Source: a virus. From it: a stretch of DNA of 22,196 nt. The stretch spans positions 1 to 22,196 of the IMG/VR virus record IMGVR_UViG_3300009183_000399, one strand, 5' to 3'. A model generated the notes under the pieces. It ran no database searches, was not told the DNA's origin, and saw only the letters and a list, made by a program, of their open reading frames with translations. The translations under genes were made by a program, and so were the position numbers. This document shows, piece after piece, positions 7,141-14,838 of this stretch. Position 1 is the first letter of the stretch, and every line of letters begins with the position of its first letter.

Positions 7141-7548
7141 ATGAGCATAGAACTAATGACAGACGACGAGGCACTGCGCGAGCAGGGCATGACCGAAGGC
7201 AACAAGAACATCAGCGGCATTACGATCCGCCCCATGACGGCCTTGAGCTTGTCATGGCTGCAACGCAACGACGTGTTCGGCGATACCGGCGATTCGATGC
7301 AGAAGACCGCAGCGTTCGTCTATCTCCACAGCCAGCCGCGCGAAGTGATCCGCGCCGTGGTGAACGACCGCAACGCCTTCCTCGACGCGGTTGACGACTG
7401 GATCGAAGTCAACTTCCCGCACCATTCCCAGCTCTCGCCATACAGTGACCTCATGACCGAGGCCATGAACACCTACCTCGCCGCGTCATCCAGCGCGGTG
7501 CAGGAGGCTGGAGGCATTGCCACCGCCGGAGCTGCGAGAAAAAACTAG
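7141..7548 (+). CDS. Tail assembly chaperone, short form (gpG-like)
   Basis: This 135-residue acidic, mostly helical protein sits directly before the tape measure gene. It contains GITIRPMTALSLSWLQRND, and the segment HSQPREVIRAVVNDRNAFLD is typical of helical assembly chaperones. It ends AGAARKN then TAG at 7546. The last sense codons AGA AAA AAC hold the heptamer A AAA AAC at 7539-7545. In lambda and most siphoviruses, G and the frameshift product GT bind the tape measure and recruit tail-tube subunits. The initiation site is SD-less (taattacaaaaat). Confidence 0.85.
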   Translation: MSIELMTDDEALREQGMTEGNKNISGITIRPMTALSLSWLQRNDVFGDTGDSMQKTAAFVYLHSQPREVIRAVVNDRNAFLDAVDDWIEVNFPHHSQLSPYSDLMTEAMNTYLAASSSAVQEAGGIATAGAARKN

Positions 7549-7606
7549 CCATCCCCAACTGGCTTGCGAGCTATGCCTGGCGCATAGCGAGCATCACCGG
7601 CTGGGG
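7539..7606 (+). promoter_or_regulatory. Programmed -1 ribosomal frameshift site with stimulatory stem
   Basis: The slippery heptamer A AAA AAC (7539-7545) is in phase with the gpG-like frame and directly precedes its TAG stop. Seven bases downstream begins a stem: CCCCAACTGG (7553-7562) pairs with CCGGCTGGGG (7597-7606), ten positions with one A-C mismatch and one G-U pair. Inside it lies a perfect 7-bp hairpin, GCTATGC (7570-7576) with GCATAGC (7582-7588). Heptamer, spacer length and stem match the standard -1 frameshift signal. Confidence 0.9.
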
Positions 7607-7763
7607 CTACGCTGAAATTATGGAGGAGCTACCGATTGCGGCAGGCTTGCAGATCCTCGACTGCGACTCATACGCAGCCGGTCACCAGCGCACCTACCGC
7701 AACGATGCAACGCCGTTTGACTCCCGCGCTCTAATAGACAACGCATTCGCTAAATTATTATGA
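7545..7763 (+). CDS. Tail assembly chaperone T domain, made only as -1 frameshift fusion (gpGT-like)
   Basis: After a -1 slip at 7545 the ribosome reads CTA GCC ATC and translates 72 more codons (LAIPNWLASYAWRIAS and onward) to a TGA at 7761-7763. There is no suitable start codon for independent expression. The full fusion is about 207 residues. The T part is rich in Trp, Ala and Tyr and includes WGYAEIMEELPIAAGLQIL, like T domains that interact with tail tube subunits. Its TGA overlaps the tape measure ATG as ATGA, so the two are coupled. It is too short and start-less to be found by ordinary gene calling. Confidence 0.87.
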   Translation, partial: LAIPNWLASYAWRIASITGWGYAEIMEELPIAAGLQILDCDSYAAGHQRTYRNDATPFDSRALIDNAFAKLL

Positions 7764-9892
7764 GCCTCGACGTAAAGTTTTCAGCCACCGATGCAGGGTT
7801 CACCTCTACCGTTTCGAAGGTCAAGACTTCGGTCAAGAGCATGGATGACTCAGTGGCAAAAACCGCCAGCTCGGTCAAAACATCCTTCGGTTCAATGGTC
7901 AAAGCAGGTGCTGCGCTGGCCGTGGGATTCGGCGCAATCAAAGTTGCCGGTGCTGCGATCGCTGGCACGTTCGAAACGTTCAAGGACGCGCTCGACCTCG
8001 GCGGCACGATGAAGGATCTGAGCGCACGGACAGGCGAGACAGCAGGCAACCTGATGTTGCTCAACCGCGCATTCGATAACAGCGGCGTAGGTGCTGACAA
8101 GGTCGGCACGTCGATCAACAAGCTCCAGAAGTTCATGGATGACGCTGCTCAAGGCAGCGAGAAAAACAACACGGTTCTCACTCGCCTTGGCCTAACGATG
8201 GCTGACATGGCAGGCAAGACACCGACCGAGCAGATGGCCATGCTTGCCGAGCGGTTTAAGGGAGTCACCGACAGCGGCGAGCGGTCGGCACTTGCAATAA
8301 GCATCTTTGGCAAAGCAGGCGGCGTGCTCCTGCCGCTGCTCGCAGATTTCAGCGGTGAGATGAAGACCGCGCAAGACCAACTTGGAAGCATGCCCGGCGT
8401 GCTAGATCGCAGCGCCGGAGCCTTCGATAATATCTCTGACAACATCAAGGTGGCAAAGGGCAAGTTTCTTGAGTTCGCCGCAGGGCTATTGGAAAGCATC
8501 GCCCCCGCGCTGGAACTGGCTACCGACCTGATGACTCGGTTCGATGCGGCAGGGGCAGGCATGAAGCTGGGCGAGATTCTAACCGGCGCATCAAACGCGA
8601 TGGGCGGATTTACCGACGCACTCAGCGCCATCAAGCTCGGCGAGTTTGGGCTGGCGTTCAAGATCGCCTTTGAAAGCATTAAGCTGCAAGCCGCCGACTC
8701 GATCAACTCCATCGCCGCAAACGTGATGGCAGCCGTCCAAGCAGCAGGCGCGTTCTTGCTGGCGGCGTTCGGACCGGGCAGCGGCATCTATACAATTATC
8801 GAGGCTCAAATCAACAAGCTGTCACTTAAAATGAAGCTGGCTTTCGAAGAAGCAAATCCTTTACGAGATGAACTGGTCATTGATGGATTAAAGCAGGCAA
8901 TCAATAGCAGTGAAAAATTGATAAAAACTGCAATGGGCGTCATTGGAGAAGATTTTGCACGTGCCGGACAAGAGTTCTCCAAGACCTTCGACTCAGCACT
9001 CAGCAGCAGCAAGCAACTCATCGACACCTCGGCGATGGAGGTGAAGCTGCAAGAGCACCGAAACGAGCTGAAAAAAATGGAGGCTATTGCCGCTGCCGAC
9101 GCAGCTGCCTCTGCCGCTAACAAGCTGACCGTCGAGGAGATGAGCGTGAAGACCGCACAAGACCGGCTGACGCATGAGAATCGCATCAAAGAGCTGGATG
9201 CAGACATCGCCTCGGCAAAGCGCAAAGGCAATGCAGAAGAGCTTGCCGCGCTTGAAGCAATGAAAGCCTTTCACCTTGAACTGCAAGCGTCAAAGGAGAA
9301 AGGGCTAAGTCTCGACGAGGCCATGGCCAATGCCAACAAAGCACGCCAGAACATTATTGACGGCGTGATTGAGAAGAACAAAAAAGACCTTGAAGGCAAA
9401 AAGCAAATCACCAAGGAGCTCGAAAAACAGCTCGGCCTCGGTGCAAAGATCATCGCAGATGCAAACGCAGCCGAACGCAAAGATCGACTTGATCCCGGTG
9501 GAAAAATGGAAAAGGCGGCTGCTGAAGCTCAAGGCAAAGGTAACTTTGCTGCCGCCCGTCGCATTGGCCGCCAAGTTCAAAGCCGTGAGTTTGATCGTGC
9601 CTTTCAAGAAGCATTTGGAAAGAAAGAAGGAGGCCTTGGCAAAAGCGTAACAGACATTGCCAAAGAGCAAGGCATTGACACTTTTGGTAAAACGAAAAGG
9701 CAGCTACAAGAAGAGCTGATGAAAAAGCGCCAAGCCGAAATGAAGCCCGGCGCCGAAGGCAAAAAGGGTGACAAGCCCGGCGAAGCACCTAAGCCCGCAC
9801 CAGAAAACCTCCTGCAAAAATCAGTGGACGCGATCAAGACGGCCGTCGAAAGCCTCGAAAGGAAACTACCAATGCCCGCACTAGGGTTCTAA
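7760..9892 (+). CDS. Tail tape measure protein
   Basis: At 710 residues this is the longest complete protein of the window. It determines tail length and sits inside the tail tube until DNA ejection. The N-terminal segment is helical with many KT/KS heptads (VSKVKTSVKSMDDSVAK), followed by a hydrophobic stretch at about 47-72 and the TP901-type core (MKDLSARTGETAGNL, then a conserved ALAISIFGKAG and VLLPLLADF). A second hydrophobic stretch (about 316-338) could help cross a host membrane. Residues about 420-540 are coiled coil, and the C-terminus is Lys/Pro-rich. At roughly 0.15 nm per residue it predicts a tail near 105 nm. Bases 8790-8950 and 9590-9720 are visibly more AT-rich than the rest. 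Confidence 0.92.
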   Translation: MSLDVKFSATDAGFTSTVSKVKTSVKSMDDSVAKTASSVKTSFGSMVKAGAALAVGFGAIKVAGAAIAGTFETFKDALDLGGTMKDLSARTGETAGNLMLLNRAFDNSGVGADKVGTSINKLQKFMDDAAQGSEKNNTVLTRLGLTMADMAGKTPTEQMAMLAERFKGVTDSGERSALAISIFGKAGGVLLPLLADFSGEMKTAQDQLGSMPGVLDRSAGAFDNISDNIKVAKGKFLEFAAGLLESIAPALELATDLMTRFDAAGAGMKLGEILTGASNAMGGFTDALSAIKLGEFGLAFKIAFESIKLQAADSINSIAANVMAAVQAAGAFLLAAFGPGSGIYTIIEAQINKLSLKMKLAFEEANPLRDELVIDGLKQAINSSEKLIKTAMGVIGEDFARAGQEFSKTFDSALSSSKQLIDTSAMEVKLQEHRNELKKMEAIAAADAAASAANKLTVEEMSVKTAQDRLTHENRIKELDADIASAKRKGNAEELAALEAMKAFHLELQASKEKGLSLDEAMANANKARQNIIDGVIEKNKKDLEGKKQITKELEKQLGLGAKIIADANAAERKDRLDPGGKMEKAAAEAQGKGNFAAARRIGRQVQSREFDRAFQEAFGKKEGGLGKSVTDIAKEQGIDTFGKTKRQLQEELMKKRQAEMKPGAEGKKGDKPGEAPKPAPENLLQKSVDAIKTAVESLERKLPMPALGF

Positions 9893-9895
9893 GCC

Positions 9896-10675
9896 ATGCC
9901 CACTATCATCGAACAGACAGCCAACGCACTTTACAAGCATCCTGAGCGCACCGTCGCGACGTTCCCATCGGGCCTTGTCCGGATCGATCAGAGCTACTCC
10001 TGCAACAACGCAGCCGAGGCTACGCACCGCAGCACGCTCGCGATCGGTAACGAGTTGCCGGAGGATGATGGCTACCCAGCGATAGACGGGGCATACATCT
10101 TTCCGCATTGCCAGCAAGTGCGGCGTGGCTCTGGCTTCACTGAGTTTGTCGCATCCGCCTACGGACGCACGACCGACCAGCCGACGAACTACATCACGAC
10201 CGTTCTAACGGTCAGCACTAACGACACGTCATACTACAACCTTTTGACTTTCACGGCGGACATCGTTCTGCCGACAGGGGACGCCCTAACTCTCGACGCG
10301 TTGAACATCGACCCAATCATGTTTGATCCGTATGGGTTTTTCTACCTGAACGAATACAACAGCGTGAACCGCATCGACGTAACGGTGCGAAATCAGCCCA
10401 GCGTCAAGGCTGTGATTACAAGCGCAGGCACGCTCCAACTTGTAGCTGACAACCAACCTCGGCGGCGCGTCTTCACGGTCATATTCAATCTGTTCACGGA
10501 TGCAGGCGTGGCACTAGGCACGACCGCAACAGTTTATTTCTCAGTCAATGATCCGACAATCAAAGTCGTGTCACAAACGAACTTTGGGAAATTTACGGAA
10601 TACAAGATCGACGTGGACTACAACATCACGACCGGACGCACCCAAGGGCAGGCCGGATCATTCATCGAGGTTTAA
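9896..10675 (+). CDS. Minor tail / tail-tip protein, unknown family
   Basis: The 259-residue beta-rich protein starts three bases after the tape measure stop and is not recognised by family. It begins MPTIIEQTANALYKHPERTV, with an early strand FPSGLVRIDQSYSC. Its last third looks like an immunoglobulin-like fold (RRVFTVIFNLFTDAGVALGT and TATVYFSVND). Position immediately after the tape measure is where distal tail proteins lie in other siphoviruses, so a tail-tip role is inferred. Confidence 0.65.
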   Translation: MPTIIEQTANALYKHPERTVATFPSGLVRIDQSYSCNNAAEATHRSTLAIGNELPEDDGYPAIDGAYIFPHCQQVRRGSGFTEFVASAYGRTTDQPTNYITTVLTVSTNDTSYYNLLTFTADIVLPTGDALTLDALNIDPIMFDPYGFFYLNEYNSVNRIDVTVRNQPSVKAVITSAGTLQLVADNQPRRRVFTVIFNLFTDAGVALGTTATVYFSVNDPTIKVVSQTNFGKFTEYKIDVDYNITTGRTQGQAGSFIEV

Positions 10676-10677
10676 TC

Positions 10678-11031
10678 ATGCCACTTCCCCACGACTTCCG
10701 CGCTCAAGCTCGCCAGCCGATCCCGGTCAATGGCAAAGGCGCACCCTTGCAGATCAGCGGCAGCAAGCTCCAAGAGAACTTTGAGTATCTCGACAAGAAG
10801 GAAACAGGCGGTGGCAGCTCTTTGCCAGCTGGAGAAGCTGGCGACATGCTTTATCACGACGGAACCGACTGGGTGCCACTGGCAAACCCAGGAACACCGA
10901 GCAGCGGTTACAAGTGGACTTTGCAGCATGATGCTGCGGTGCCTGAGTGGGTCGAATACAAAGAGATCACGGTAAGCATCTGCGAAGATGGCACCCCGAC
11001 CGAATACACCATTCTGGGAATCCCAATATGA
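10678..11031 (+). CDS. Small tail structural protein with GDMLYHDG/W-x-P motif
   Basis: The 117-residue protein holds the segment AGDMLYHDGTDWVPLANPG followed by WTLQHDAAVPEWV. Such short Gly/Trp repeats (GDMLY.DG..W, L.hD....P.W) recur in phage tail fibre and tip proteins. It follows the 259-residue tip protein by two bases and overlaps the next gene by ATGA. Unusually for this window, a GAGG lies upstream of its ATG. Exact role unknown. Confidence 0.65.
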   Translation: MPLPHDFRAQARQPIPVNGKGAPLQISGSKLQENFEYLDKKETGGGSSLPAGEAGDMLYHDGTDWVPLANPGTPSSGYKWTLQHDAAVPEWVEYKEITVSICEDGTPTEYTILGIPI

Positions 11032-11486
11032 GCAATCATCTGATCCAGACTATTACGATTGATGGCGTAAAAAGGTGCGTCAACAGAGGGATTGCTCATC
11101 CTGTAGGGTATGCAGGCTGGCGCACAGAAAGCGTATTACAAGGTGGAATAACTGAACCCACCGAAGACTCATGGAATTATCTGCCGGGTGATGAAGAATC
11201 TGACACTCTTCGTTTTGGTCTTTCTTGCGTCAATTTCGTGGATTTACAGTTTGATGTAATTGACGGAATTACGGGTGGCACTGCGGATATTGAAATTTCT
11301 CTTTATGCTCAAGGAGAATCTTCTTCAATCGGAAATTTGGTTTTTGCAGACACTGTAAATTTTCCTGGTGATAGAGCCACTTGCAGCATTGACACATCTG
11401 CCGTAGGTGCCTGCGGTCTAATTTTAGAAATTGCAATATCGGGAACAAACATTGAAATAGCTTTTTTAGTTACTGACGTAACTTAA
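11028..11486 (+). CDS. Hypothetical tail-region protein in an AT-rich island
   Basis: The frame is open from 10947 but the ATG at 11028 overlaps the previous stop (ATGA) and is preferred, giving 152 residues. The protein begins MSNHLIQTITIDGVKRCVNR, contains TESVLQGGITEP, and ends in beta strands (LILEIAISGTNIEIAFLVT). No family is recognised. From about 11100 the DNA falls to roughly 40% GC, while neighbours are near 60%, with AT-ending codons. This suggests recent acquisition, plausible for a host-range or decoration protein; that function is a guess. Confidence 0.6.
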   Translation: MSNHLIQTITIDGVKRCVNRGIAHPVGYAGWRTESVLQGGITEPTEDSWNYLPGDEESDTLRFGLSCVNFVDLQFDVIDGITGGTADIEISLYAQGESSSIGNLVFADTVNFPGDRATCSIDTSAVGACGLILEIAISGTNIEIAFLVTDVT

Positions 11487-11535
11487 ACCCACCACCCGTT
11501 TGACAAACAGCCAATCAGCGTAAGCCATCACCACC

Positions 11536-12408
11536 ATGAACCTCGCCAACTCCCGCGCCACACTCGGCCTGACAACTAAAGCCACCCCGACAAGCACTGC
11601 CGTCAATGGCAGCGTCCAGATCGGTGACAACCCGCAAACGATCACGTTCCCTGATGCCAATGTGGGCTATTCCGTCCGCGCGTTCTTCGCCGCTGGCGCA
11701 CCTACGTTTGCTCTTGCTCTTACCACCGGCGCCACAACCGGATCGACCGCGTTCGTAACCGGTGTCGCGCAAGTCGAGACGGCAACCGCAGCCGGGACAT
11801 GCACCACTTCCGGCGACATCACGGTGACCGTGACGAGCGCAGGCATGACCGGCTCACCGCTTGCTGTTACTGTTCCAATTGTTGCAACCGACACGGCAGC
11901 CACTTGGGCTGGCAAGGTGCGCACCGCGCTTGCAGCCAATGCAACGATTGCCGCTCGCTTTACCGTATCCGGCACGACAACCGCCATCATCCTGACCCGT
12001 AAGCCTGGCCAAGTGCTGACCGATGGCGTCAACTCGGTCAACCTCTTCGTAGCTAACGATTCAACGCTGAACATTGCAATAGCCGCTGGCACGACAGGCA
12101 TCACCGCAGCACCCACATCCGCAAACACCACAGCAGGCACCGTGACAAGCGGCGTCCATATCCACGATGGTGACGCAAAAGACTTTGAAGGCGTGACGAT
12201 CCCAACTTGCGTTCCCAATGCAGTGCTCTTCGCTAACGGCGGAACCAACGCTCTGGAGATCGACGGCGGCGGCACACTGGCTAACCTCGACATCGAGGGC
12301 GGCTCGTCTATCCTCTTCGCAGGCGGCAACGTCCTAACCGGCGAGACGGCACTGACCATCGTAGGATCGTCAACCTACCTCACCGTTACTGTCCTCGCTC
12401 AAGCCTAA
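11536..12408 (+). CDS. Virion structural protein with Thr/Ala-rich beta domains
   Basis: The 290-residue protein is almost entirely Thr, Ala, Gly and Val. Its middle (about 80-180) reads GDITVTVTSAGMTGSPLAVT, followed by DTAATWAGKVRTALAA and a TVSGTTTAIILTRK strand. This is a module recurrent in phage and bacterial surface proteins. The C-terminus has repeated short strands with LDIEGGSSILFAGGN. It is probably a decoration, tip or fibre component. The leader contains TTGACA at 11500, 30 bases before the ATG, but no -10 box. Confidence 0.65.
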   Translation: MNLANSRATLGLTTKATPTSTAVNGSVQIGDNPQTITFPDANVGYSVRAFFAAGAPTFALALTTGATTGSTAFVTGVAQVETATAAGTCTTSGDITVTVTSAGMTGSPLAVTVPIVATDTAATWAGKVRTALAANATIAARFTVSGTTTAIILTRKPGQVLTDGVNSVNLFVANDSTLNIAIAAGTTGITAAPTSANTTAGTVTSGVHIHDGDAKDFEGVTIPTCVPNAVLFANGGTNALEIDGGGTLANLDIEGGSSILFAGGNVLTGETALTIVGSSTYLTVTVLAQA

Positions 12409-12409
12409 C

Positions 12410-12778
12410 ATGAGCTGCTGTTCCTCATCGCCTCCAGCCATCGAGCTCCCATGCGCGTTCAAAGGCGCGACATGGGACGGCTTCACCTGGCGAATCGACT
12501 CGACCGATGGCACCGACTACGACGCGGTGCTGTCATCGGCTCGATTTCAGTTGCAAGACTCGGCTGGCACCGCGGTGCTGACGCTCACAAGCGCCGTGGG
12601 GACCGAGATCACTCTCAACGTAACAACCGCCCGCCTCTGGTCGGTAACGGTCGAGAAACGCCTCCTGACGCTTGATGCTGGCATCTACTCATGGGCGCTG
12701 GAGACGACCGACGCGGCAAGCACGATCAAGGTGCAGCTTATCGGCACGCTGACAGTAAAGCCTGACCTCATCCTCTAA
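12410..12778 (+). CDS. Small beta-sandwich tail protein, unknown function
   Basis: The 122-residue protein begins MSCCSSSPPAIELPCAFKGA and continues with WDGFTWRIDSTDGTDYDAVL. A helix-poor pattern ends GIYSWALETTDA and VQLIGTLTVKPDLIL. This order (strand, charged turn, then a late G-x-Y-x-W strand and a final G-x-L-x-V strand) is common in small phage baseplate/fibre-attachment proteins. It sits one base after the preceding gene and directly before the collagen-like fibre gene. Role inferred from context. Confidence 0.6.
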   Translation: MSCCSSSPPAIELPCAFKGATWDGFTWRIDSTDGTDYDAVLSSARFQLQDSAGTAVLTLTSAVGTEITLNVTTARLWSVTVEKRLLTLDAGIYSWALETTDAASTIKVQLIGTLTVKPDLIL

Positions 12779-12785
12779 AAATCAC

Positions 12786-14135
12786 ATGGCAACTCAAGTC
12801 ACAGTCAATGCCGGCCAAGGCTCAACACAGGTGACAGTCATCACCGGCGAAGGATCGACGAGCTACAAGGTAGAAGCTGGATCACGCGGCCCAGTTGGAG
12901 CCACCGGAGCAGCAGGAGCCAACGGAGCCACCGGAGCCACCGGAGCCACCGGAGCCGCGGGCCCGAACACGATCACGACTTCGACAACATCGAACCTGAC
13001 TGGTTTTATCGCTGCGAACGGAACGGCAGTCAGCGGAGCAACGGCAGGTGTTACAGCAGCCACCGCAAACACGCTCGCCCTGCGAGATGCCACAGGCGGA
13101 GCTTTCTTCGCAGACGTCGGAGCATCATCGGTTACATCGGACGGTGACATCAAGATAAGTGGAGAAACAGGCGTGATCTGGACAGAAGGATCAGCTGGTC
13201 ACATCTACACAATCTCGGGCCACATACAGTCAGGCTCAACATTCAAACTTTACAACGGCACCTACACCACCACGCTCTCCCACAGCCCGACAGCAAACCG
13301 AGCGATTGCATTTCCGAACAAGGCAGGCACGGTGGCGATGATCGACTCGGAGACGCACACCGGAGCGCACGCGTTCAGCAGCACCACCCGCCCGACATCA
13401 GCAGGCACAGGCACGCCAGAGGCGACGAGCTTGATTACGCTTTCAGACCTAGCTGACAGGCAACATTTTATTCGGCACCTTTACAACACATTATCAGGGA
13501 CAGCGAGCGGCGTCGGAGCAACATCAAGACGGGCTGTTGCTAACGGTATTGTTGACGGAGACATATCCACATTGGGAATTAGTGGATCTTACTATCGTGT
13601 GAACACTCCATCATTTAATCTTGCTGGCAATGCTGCAGCAGGAGCCCTTTATTTCGGGAGAAAATGGTCAATTTTATTGTCTGCTGGGCTGAACTTTACG
13701 ACAAACATTTCAGCGTATTGGATTATCGGAGGAGACGGCACAGCCGGAATAGTGGCTTCTGGAGATCACTTTGGAGTTGAGTTTACCAATAATACTAACG
13801 TTAGGCTGTACAAGTGTGTGAGCGGAGTGATCACCACATCTTCAACCGTCGCGCTGCCAAGCAACACCATTGCAACTGGAACAAGCCAGACAAGTGTTTT
13901 TTACCTATGGCTGGACAACGACGGAGTTGGGACGGTTTCGCTGCGAATCGCTAGTCAATTATATGCCGCATCTACACCTGAAAAGCCATCCACTGCACTT
14001 GCCACCCTAGCAGTTACAACGTCTGGCATCACTGGCACCAGCGCTAATAATGGGATGTATATCCGAGCCACTGGAACACCCGGAACATTTGCGGGATTGG
14101 CCGTGTATGATCTTAAAGTTAACAATTCACCGTAA
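12786..14135 (+). CDS. Collagen-like tail fibre / receptor-binding protein
   Basis: The 449-residue protein starts with two imperfect beta repeats (TQVTVNAGQGS, TQVTVITGEGS). About nine Gly-X-Y triplets follow at about 32-60 (GSRGPVGATGAAGANG and onward), which would form a trimeric collagen-like stalk. A linker with beta and coil segments (ATANTLALRDATGGAFFADV) follows, and then a C-terminal domain from about 215 that looks globular and beta-rich. The C-terminal part (bases 13440-14130) is more AT-rich than the stalk, as expected for an exchangeable receptor-binding head. It is the last and largest protein of the tail-tip set. Confidence 0.78.
   Translation: MATQVTVNAGQGSTQVTVITGEGSTSYKVEAGSRGPVGATGAAGANGATGATGATGAAGPNTITTSTTSNLTGFIAANGTAVSGATAGVTAATANTLALRDATGGAFFADVGASSVTSDGDIKISGETGVIWTEGSAGHIYTISGHIQSGSTFKLYNGTYTTTLSHSPTANRAIAFPNKAGTVAMIDSETHTGAHAFSSTTRPTSAGTGTPEATSLITLSDLADRQHFIRHLYNTLSGTASGVGATSRRAVANGIVDGDISTLGISGSYYRVNTPSFNLAGNAAAGALYFGRKWSILLSAGLNFTTNISAYWIIGGDGTAGIVASGDHFGVEFTNNTNVRLYKCVSGVITTSSTVALPSNTIATGTSQTSVFYLWLDNDGVGTVSLRIASQLYAASTPEKPSTALATLAVTTSGITGTSANNGMYIRATGTPGTFAGLAVYDLKVNNSP
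12924..12956 (+). repeat. Tandem 9-base repeat coding for collagen triplets
   Basis: Three perfect copies of GGAGCCACC (12924-12950) plus a partial fourth encode GAT triplets. The repeat can expand or contract in 9-base steps without breaking the frame, changing stalk length. Confidence 0.85.
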
Positions 14136-14141
14136 CCGACT

Positions 14142-14480
14142 ATGACCACACCCCACACCACCGCCGCCACCATTGCTGAGATCATCTCCAGCGTGCCTGC
14201 ATTCGTCGTCTCGCAGATGGCACGGGCTTACGCGCTCGCCAACACGCCAGACCAGCAGCAGGCCATTCTCGACGCAATGCCGGACTTCGGGGTGACACCC
14301 GCGCAGGCACTCACGCTTTACGCAACGATGCAGACCGCGCTGGCATCCATCGGACTGGCTGGCAACCTGCCCGCCGCTGACCTGAGCGTGTTCCAGCCAC
14401 AGCCGGATGGCAGCGTGCTTTATGTCGCACCGCCTGAGCCTGAGCCCACACCTGAGCCCACACCTAACATCGAACAATGA
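14142..14480 (+). CDS. Hypothetical protein with Pro/Glu-rich C-terminus
   Basis: The 112-residue protein has a helical N-terminal part (TAATIAEIISSVPAFVVSQM, then TPDQQQAILDAMPDFG) and ends in a PEP/TPEP repeat tail (PEPEPTPEPTPNIEQ). It precedes the lysis genes and overlaps the next by ATGA. No signal peptide or membrane segment is clear. Function unknown; a fibre-associated or lysis-accessory role is possible. Confidence 0.55.
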   Translation: MTTPHTTAATIAEIISSVPAFVVSQMARAYALANTPDQQQAILDAMPDFGVTPAQALTLYATMQTALASIGLAGNLPAADLSVFQPQPDGSVLYVAPPEPEPTPEPTPNIEQ

Positions 14481-14677
14481 CCGTCCCGACAGAATGGATT
14501 TTAACCGTGCTGATCGCACTCGCCACCGTCATCTCGACGCTGGCCGCGATTATCTACCGCCAGCTTGCCGCCGAGATCGCCACTCTGCGAACTATCGTCG
14601 CGAAACTCCAGGAGGACGTTGACCGCCTATCCAAAGGCTGCGGCCTCGGAACCTGCCTCTACAAAAACCGCCTATGA
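14477..14677 (+). CDS. Small membrane protein with coiled coil (holin- or i-spanin-like)
   Basis: The 66-residue protein has one membrane helix near residues 8-27 (ILTVLIALATVISTLAAIIY), then a coiled coil (AAEIATLRTIVAKLQEDVDR) and a Cys-containing end (GCGLGTCLYKNRL). This layout resembles small phage lysis proteins: a one-span accessory protein or a very short i-spanin facing the periplasm, whose partner could be the lipoprotein at 14835. It is coupled to both neighbours by ATGA overlaps. Confidence 0.6.
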   Translation: MTVPTEWILTVLIALATVISTLAAIIYRQLAAEIATLRTIVAKLQEDVDRLSKGCGLGTCLYKNRL

Positions 14678-14838
14678 AAACCACAATACTCGGACTGCTT
14701 GCAGCCGTCGCCGCCACGATTCAAACAACCGTCCAGGATGGCCATTCGCTCGAGGACTGGAAAACATGGATCCTGCCGGTCAGTCTTGCCATTCTCGGCT
14801 ATCTATCGAACGACACACCCAACACCCCACGCCGATGA
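14674..14838 (+). CDS. Small membrane protein, holin candidate (54 aa)
   Basis: Starting at the ATGA overlap, this 54-residue protein has a hydrophobic N-terminal segment (MKTTILGLLAAVAATIQTT), a short polar turn, and a second hydrophobic segment (WILPVSLAILGYL), with a charged end. Two short membrane segments in a protein between a one-span protein and an M15 endolysin make it the best holin candidate. It also ends in an ATGA overlap with the lipoprotein gene. Confidence 0.6.
   Translation: MKTTILGLLAAVAATIQTTVQDGHSLEDWKTWILPVSLAILGYLSNDTPNTPRR

Noticed and set aside
7513-7521. Third copy of the palindrome GGCATTGCC in the chaperone gene
   Set aside because: Lies inside coding sequence with no -35 or -10 boxes; shows the 9-mer alone is not specific.
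11667-12359. 230-residue minus-strand ORF
   Set aside because: Shadow of the Thr/Ala-rich structural gene; no start context or family character.
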